From contig CALIIG010000201.1 of the NCBI GenBank assembly GCA_938018155.1, positions 1 to 18,084 on the forward strand: a stretch of 18,084 bases of DNA. Direction: 5' to 3'. This stretch comes from an uncultured Prevotella sp. (GTDB taxonomy: Bacteria > Bacteroidota > Bacteroidia > Bacteroidales > Bacteroidaceae). This document shows, in pieces, positions 13,482 through 18,084 of this stretch. The notes beneath the pieces were generated by a model, which saw nothing but the letters and a program-made list of their open reading frames with translations, was not told where the DNA came from and made no database searches. The position numbers and the translations under genes were made by a program. Positions within the stretch are counted from its first letter, which is position 1. Each line of letters begins with the position of its first letter.

Positions 13482-16400
13482 CTATACGGCAATACTGTCG
13501 AGGAATAGCAGCAGACGGTTTGTTACGTTTACGGCTGAAACGCCCGAGTCGAAGTCGAGAGAAACAAGGTTTAACTGCGGAAACATTGCCTTAAGCTTCT
13601 TTTCTATGCCTTTCGAAACAATGTGATTGGCAATACATCCAAACGGCTGGAGGCTTACAACATTGTTTACTCCCTGGTTCACCATGCTGATAATTTCGCT
13701 CGGTAACAGCCATCCCTCACCAAATTGTGCGGCAAACGACACCACGTTTCCTGCCTCTTCGGTCTCCTTAAATATATTAGTGAACGGCCGAAAATATCGA
13801 AATCGCGATGCCAGTGCGTTCATTTTCTTCTGCCTTCTCCATATCAGTTGGTAGATGCTTTTCAGCACAAAGTCGGGCACTTTTGAGCTTTTTAGTCCCA
13901 TGTGCTTTTGGGCAATGGCGTTGACAAACTCTTGTAAGAAGAAGGGAGACAGCAACGGAGGCACTACCTCAACACCTTTTTCTATTATGCGTTGTGCAAG
14001 AAACTGATGGGCAAACGGATTGAATTTCAGGAAAATTTCGCCTACAATGCCTGCGGCTGGTATCTTTCTGTCGTCAACTATATCGTCAAAAGCCACGGCA
14101 GCCTCGCCGATGAGGTCCATAATTTCTGATGGCTTGTTTCTCAAAATAGGCTCTGCCACCACTGTCAAATAGTGCTCACGAAGCTGCTCTGCCATGTTAG
14201 CGAACTTCCCTTGTGGTCGTTGTGCCTCTGCCTTTAAACGCGAAACGGCCCCGTGATACATTTTTGAGATAACGTCTCCATATAATAATGATGTGACAAT
14301 TACGGGTGCCATCTTCATCCATGGCACGTCAAGGTTGTTGTCGTTACCATAGTCTTCGCCCATCTGTGTGGAAACACCTATGGTAATTAGTGGAACATTG
14401 CCGAACCCGTTAGCGTCTATTGCGCGTCTGATTAGGGCGGTATAGTTGGTTGCTCTGCATTGTCCGCCTGTCTGACTCATTACCAACGACACGTTCCCGG
14501 TGTCGTACCGGCCCGACTTTAACGCTTTTACGAAGTCGCCTACTATCAGTGTTGCCGGGTAACATACTTCGTTATTGGCAAACTTTAGTCCCAGTTCGGC
14601 ACTCTCTGCATCGCTCTGTGGCATCACCTCTACGTCCCAGCCGAAGAGCCTGCACAGCGGCGGGACGATGGGTGTAAGGTATTCTGTAAAGTAAGGTGCA
14701 AGGATATGGCGTTGCACGGGTGGCAGTTTGTACGTCTCTTTTTTGTCTTCTCCCCCCACTTTAATATGCTCTTGTTTCTGTCCTTTCGGCGTATGGTCAT
14801 TCTGTTTCTGCTCACTCAGCGATTCAATCAGCGAGCGAACCCTCAGCTTCAGGCTCCCGATGTTGCTTACATCATCTATTTTTAGCAACGTGTAAGGCTT
14901 GCCATGGTTCTTCATAATGGTACGAATCTCGTCCTGAATAAAGCTGTCAGGCCCGCAGCCAAAAGAAGTCATCTGCACGTAATGCACGTCAAAGGGCTGC
15001 TCTGCACACCATTGCCCGGCTTTGATAAGGCGGTTCATGTAGGCCCATTGCCGCACAAGGGGAGTGTCTCCGGCCCCTGTTTTCATGTCGCCTCTTACAA
15101 TATCGTCGGATATTACATTGACGCCAAGTGCGGCAATCATTTCCGAAAGTTTGTGCTGTATCAGCGGGTCGGTATGGTAAGGACGTCCTGCAAGCAGTAT
15201 GGTAAGTCGGCCATCGCGTCGGCTTTTGGCCAGAATTTGTGCGGCTTTCTGCTGTATATCGGTCACATAACTGTGCTGAGCGTCCTGTGCTTCAGCAAGA
15301 GCTGCGCGGGCTTCCTTACGTTTTACGCCATATTTATTGAGGAAATTGCATACCTCTTTTTGCAGCAGCTTCTCGTCTTTAAAGTTGATAACGGGCGAAA
15401 CAACGTCGTTACTGAGTTTCATTGCGCTCCTGATAACATCCGAATAAGCCGATACAACAGGGCAGTTATAGCTGTTGTTGTTGCGCTTGTCGTCCATAGG
15501 CTCAAACACAACATAGGGCATAAATATAAACTTGGGAACGTCGTTGTCCATCGACGACAATATATTGTCGAGCTCTTGCACATGCGAGTGTACGAGCTTT
15601 GCAGGGAAACAGATGTTGTCGCTCATCACCGAGCCAAGAGCTTGCTCGTATCGATGAAAGTCTGATTCGCTGCTAAGTTTCACCTCAAAGCCTGCTTCGG
15701 TAAACAAAGCGTACCAGAACGGGAACTCCTCATACATGTTCAGCACACGCGGAATGCCCACTATGCCACGGCTTTTACGTGGTTCTTCTTTCTCTTTCCC
15801 AAAAACAAAACGTATTTTTTCAGCGTAATTATAGGTGTAACAGTCGAATAACTGGTGATACTTATACGTGTAAATATTTTCGCCTTTCGTGCTGTTCTTC
15901 CCCTTGTTGTTGAATACACGCTCACACTTGTTGCCCGAATAAAATTTCCTTCCGCCCGCAAAGTTGTACATTGTAACTAAGCAATGGTTTTCGCAACCTT
16001 TACAATTCAGCAGCTTTGTGTTGTAAGTCGACGTACCAAGTAAGCTGTTGAGCGTTCTGCTTTCAGTGTTACCGTATATCGTTTCTATCGCATGCAGTGC
16101 ACAACCGTAGGCTCCCATCATCTCGGGCATGTTGCTACGAGCCACCTCTGTGCCCGTAAGCAGCTCGAAGGCACGCACTACCGAGTCGTTCTTCATGGTG
16201 CCACCCTGTACCACGATGCGTTGTCCGAGGCGGTCGTTACCATGTAGTTTCAGCACCTTGTAAAGACAGTTACGCACCACCGAGTATGAAAGGCCCGCAG
16301 CAATATCGGCTACCGATGCCCCCTCACGCATAACTTGCTTTACCTTCGAGTTCATAAACACGGTGCAACGCGTGCCCAGGTCGCAGGGCTTTACAGCCTC

Positions 16401-17903
16401 ACAGGCCAGCTGTGCAAACGTACTTACGTCGTATCCCAGGCCTTGTGCAAACGTCTGTATGAAAGTACCGCATCCCGATGAGCACGCTTCGTTAAGCTCC
16501 ATACGCACTACTGCTCCGTTCTCTACGAAGATAGCCTTCATATCCTGCCCGCCAATGTCGAGAATAAACGACACATCAGGCATCAGGTGAGCGGCGGCAC
16601 GATAATGCGCCATCGTCTCTATGATACCCTCATCCATGTTGAACGCAGCCTTGATAAGCTCCTCGCCGTAGCCCGTTGTACATGTACCTGCAATGTCAAT
16701 AGTGGCTCCGGCACGTGTGGCTTCGTCGTGGAGGCGCGTCAATCCTTCGTGAACGGCTTGAATAGGATTGCCATGATTCATGGCATAATGGCTGAAAACA
16801 ATTTGCCCTTCTTCGCCGGGGGTGGTGCGTGCAGCTATTATTTTTGTAGTGGTCGAACCCGAATCAACGCCTATTACCACGCTTTCGTGCCCGCTTTTTA
16901 AGGGATAAACGGGTGTGGCAAAACGCTTTTTGCCCTCGAGCCACGCCGTATGTCCGGCTTCATTGCTGAACAAAGGCAACAGCTCTTCGTGCACCTCAGT
17001 GGTTTTTTCTTCGGTCATTCCGCAACCTGTATGGCACGACGAGCCGCAACTTTGTGCCTGCTTCTCAACCTTTGGCCCTTGTTTCAGGCTGCGGCGTAAG
17101 GCTTCTATGCTTACGGCTTCGGCCTTATCGGCACGCAATGCGCAGCCTATCGACGGTATAAGATTGCCTTCGCGCAGCACGATAAAGTCGTCATCGTTCA
17201 TCTTTAAGTATTCAGCGAACGCCTTTCGCAAGGCTGGAAGAAACGTCAAAGGGCCGCCACAAAGCAGAATAGGCGGCGTAAAGTCGCACCCGTGGCTAAG
17301 CGTTGTTATGGTTTGTACGGCAATGCTGTGGAAAATACTGGCCGCAATGTCGCTCTCAGGCAGGTTGCGTGACATGAGGTTTTGGATGTCGGTCTTGGCA
17401 AATACGCCGCATCGCGCTGCCATAGGGTACAGTTGTCTGGCAGCCATTGCCTTGTCGTTCAGCTCGCTGTTCGTGCTACCCGTCAATGCTGCCATCTGAT
17501 CTATGAAAGCCCCTGTGCCGCCGGCGCAGTTGCCATTCATGCGCAACTCCATGCTTTGGCCGTTGAAAAACACCACCTTTGCATCTTCGCCGCCTATATC
17601 AATCAATGCCCTGGCCTGTGGACAACGATGGCGGGCAAACACCGTGGCAGCAACAACCTCCTGCACAAACTCGGCTTTCATGTGCTCGGCAGCCGACATT
17701 CCTACCGACCCCGTGACGCACAGTTGCAGACTTACCGGCCCCAGTTGTTGCTCAATTTCGTTAAGATAGCTGTCCACAAGTTCGTCAACCCTGGCGTTGT
17801 GGCGTTCATAGCGTGAAAAAATTAATTGGTCAGATTCATTGAGAACGGTTATCTTGGCTGTTGTAGAGCCTACGTCGAGGCCCGCTCTGTATATCTTATT
17901 CAT
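13482..17903 (-). CDS. Fused double BcrAD/HgdC-type activase with HgdB/DUF2229-like regions
   Basis: A 1473-residue relative of 2-hydroxyacyl-CoA dehydratase activators. HgdC-type activators are homodimeric ATPases holding one [4Fe-4S] cluster that inject an electron into a dehydratase or reductase. Numbers are from the ATG at 17903. ATPase 1 (about 1-262) has AGLDVGSTTAKI, DIGGEDAK and Cys126 and Cys165. A linker holds C286, C290, C294. ATPase 2 (about 342-610) has VIGVDSGSTTTKI, DIGGQDMK and Cys474 and Cys513. Next come a CX2CX3C block (C634, C637, C641) and two related HgdB/DUF2229-like blocks, CFPAKLVHSHVQEL (765-778) and CYPATLIVGDFVKAL (1114-1128). ATG 17903 is chosen because the family starts here and the -7 box lies downstream of the upstream Met codon at 17939, which could not be on the mRNA; ATG 17915 remains possible. 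The substrate is unknown: no separate HgdA/B or CoA-transferase gene is nearby. Confidence 0.88.
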   Translation of the reverse strand: MNKIYRAGLDVGSTTAKITVLNESDQLIFSRYERHNARVDELVDSYLNEIEQQLGPVSLQLCVTGSVGMSAAEHMKAEFVQEVVAATVFARHRCPQARALIDIGGEDAKVVFFNGQSMELRMNGNCAGGTGAFIDQMAALTGSTNSELNDKAMAARQLYPMAARCGVFAKTDIQNLMSRNLPESDIAASIFHSIAVQTITTLSHGCDFTPPILLCGGPLTFLPALRKAFAEYLKMNDDDFIVLREGNLIPSIGCALRADKAEAVSIEALRRSLKQGPKVEKQAQSCGSSCHTGCGMTEEKTTEVHEELLPLFSNEAGHTAWLEGKKRFATPVYPLKSGHESVVIGVDSGSTTTKIIAARTTPGEEGQIVFSHYAMNHGNPIQAVHEGLTRLHDEATRAGATIDIAGTCTTGYGEELIKAAFNMDEGIIETMAHYRAAAHLMPDVSFILDIGGQDMKAIFVENGAVVRMELNEACSSGCGTFIQTFAQGLGYDVSTFAQLACEAVKPCDLGTRCTVFMNSKVKQVMREGASVADIAAGLSYSVVRNCLYKVLKLHGNDRLGQRIVVQGGTMKNDSVVRAFELLTGTEVARSNMPEMMGAYGCALHAIETIYGNTESRTLNSLLGTSTYNTKLLNCKGCENHCLVTMYNFAGGRKFYSGNKCERVFNNKGKNSTKGENIYTYKYHQLFDCYTYNYAEKIRFVFGKEKEEPRKSRGIVGIPRVLNMYEEFPFWYALFTEAGFEVKLSSESDFHRYEQALGSVMSDNICFPAKLVHSHVQELDNILSSMDNDVPKFIFMPYVVFEPMDDKRNNNSYNCPVVSAYSDVIRSAMKLSNDVVSPVINFKDEKLLQKEVCNFLNKYGVKRKEARAALAEAQDAQHSYVTDIQQKAAQILAKSRRDGRLTILLAGRPYHTDPLIQHKLSEMIAALGVNVISDDIVRGDMKTGAGDTPLVRQWAYMNRLIKAGQWCAEQPFDVHYVQMTSFGCGPDSFIQDEIRTIMKNHGKPYTLLKIDDVSNIGSLKLRVRSLIESLSEQKQNDHTPKGQKQEHIKVGGEDKKETYKLPPVQRHILAPYFTEYLTPIVPPLCRLFGWDVEVMPQSDAESAELGLKFANNEVCYPATLIVGDFVKALKSGRYDTGNVSLVMSQTGGQCRATNYTALIRRAIDANGFGNVPLITIGVSTQMGEDYGNDNNLDVPWMKMAPVIVTSLLYGDVISKMYHGAVSRLKAEAQRPQGKFANMAEQLREHYLTVVAEPILRNKPSEIMDLIGEAAVAFDDIVDDRKIPAAGIVGEIFLKFNPFAHQFLAQRIIEKGVEVVPPLLSPFFLQEFVNAIAQKHMGLKSSKVPDFVLKSIYQLIWRRQKKMNALASRFRYFRPFTNIFKETEEAGNVVSFAAQFGEGWLLPSEIISMVNQGVNNVVSLQPFGCIANHIVSKGIEKKLKAMFPQLNLVSLDFDSGVSAVNVTNRLLLFLDSIAV

Positions 17904-17928
17904 GTAAAAATTCATAGAAAAAGTCAGG

Positions 17929-17936
17929 CAAATGTA
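17929..17936 (-). promoter_or_regulatory. -7 box of the activase fusion gene
   Basis: Minus strand TACATTTG, an exact TAnnTTTG match. It predicts a start of transcription near 17922, after the most upstream in-frame Met (17939) and just before the ATGs at 17915 and 17903. No clear -33 TTTG is present at the expected spacing. Confidence 0.55.
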
Positions 17937-18036
17937 CAAAATTATAGATATTTGGAGCTGTTTTTCTTACAATATTTAACTGTAATGGTAAGGTTATACG
18001 GCCATAACATACTTGGGATTACAGGCAATTGGTTAC

Positions 18037-18084
18037 CGTCCGACGGCCGTCAGCAGCGTTGCTGACGGCCGTCGGACGATGGGT
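18037..18084. repeat. GC-rich palindromic repeat, second copy, cut by window edge
   Basis: A perfect 19-bp inverted repeat, CGTCCGACGGCCGTCAGCA (18037-18055) and its complement (18060-18078), with a four-base GCGT loop. From 18042 to the window end the 43 bases align without gaps to the first unit of the repeat at 5821, including an identical 15-mer (18044-18058 with 5823-5837) and an identical 21-mer (18064-18084 with 5843-5863). At 5.8 kb the same unit is followed by a second one, so this copy may continue past the window. It lies upstream of the activase promoter, in otherwise AT-rich DNA. Confidence 0.85.

Noticed and set aside
14904..15665. 253-codon plus-strand frame
   Set aside because: It is antisense to the activase fusion, whose motifs continue through this stretch; no domain is seen.
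17904..17939. Upstream start of the activase fusion at 17939
   Set aside because: The exact -7 box at 17929-17936 predicts transcription starting downstream of this codon, and the family begins at the ATG at 17903.

Overview
The window comes from a Bacteroidota chromosome, most likely order Bacteroidales and plausibly Prevotellaceae. Three things point there. Protein families typical of that group are present: a DUF2723/GT117 membrane protein, a peptidase closely resembling Porphyromonas prolyl tripeptidyl peptidase, and a giant fused 2-hydroxyacyl-CoA dehydratase activase. The start sites I can read lack Shine-Dalgarno sequences. Several 5' regions carry the Bacteroidota -7 box TAnnTTTG. All eleven supported genes lie on the minus strand, so transcription runs from high to low coordinates.

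Layout from right to left. Positions 17940-18084 hold the promoter region of the first gene and a GC-rich palindromic repeat cut by the window edge. Positions 13482-17903 encode a ~1473-residue fusion of two BcrAD/HgdC-type ATPase domains with HgdB/DUF2229-like regions. Positions 8663-13335 hold a compact series: serine acetyltransferase (cysE) behind its own promoter, a THUMP-domain RNA methyltransferase (RlmL-like), an exported S9B peptidase (PtpA-like) whose start overlaps the methyltransferase stop, and then 12 bases later purD, which ends at 7382. A hairpin follows purD. Next comes a two-gene membrane operon (7313 to 5947): an unrecognised multi-pass protein and a YqaA/DedA-like protein overlapping it by 25 bases.

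The 412-base gap at 5535-5946 contains a second, complete copy of the GC-rich palindromic repeat (two 45-base units closed by longer inverted arms) and the promoter of the next gene. After that come a 1109-residue DUF2723 protein (bacterial relative of TMEM260 / GT117), a compound terminator-like hairpin, a small NodB-type polysaccharide deacetylase, queG (epoxyqueuosine reductase) and the first 54 codons of an MFS transporter running off the left edge.

Most of the genes are housekeeping: purine synthesis, cysteine synthesis, and tRNA and rRNA modification. The most unusual items are the dispersed 45-base palindromic repeat family, which has REP/BIME-like features and occurs at both 5.8 kb and 18.0 kb, and the activase fusion, whose two ATPase halves each retain the cluster-binding cysteine pair at the same 39-residue spacing. 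I see no phage, transposase, CRISPR, tRNA or rRNA.
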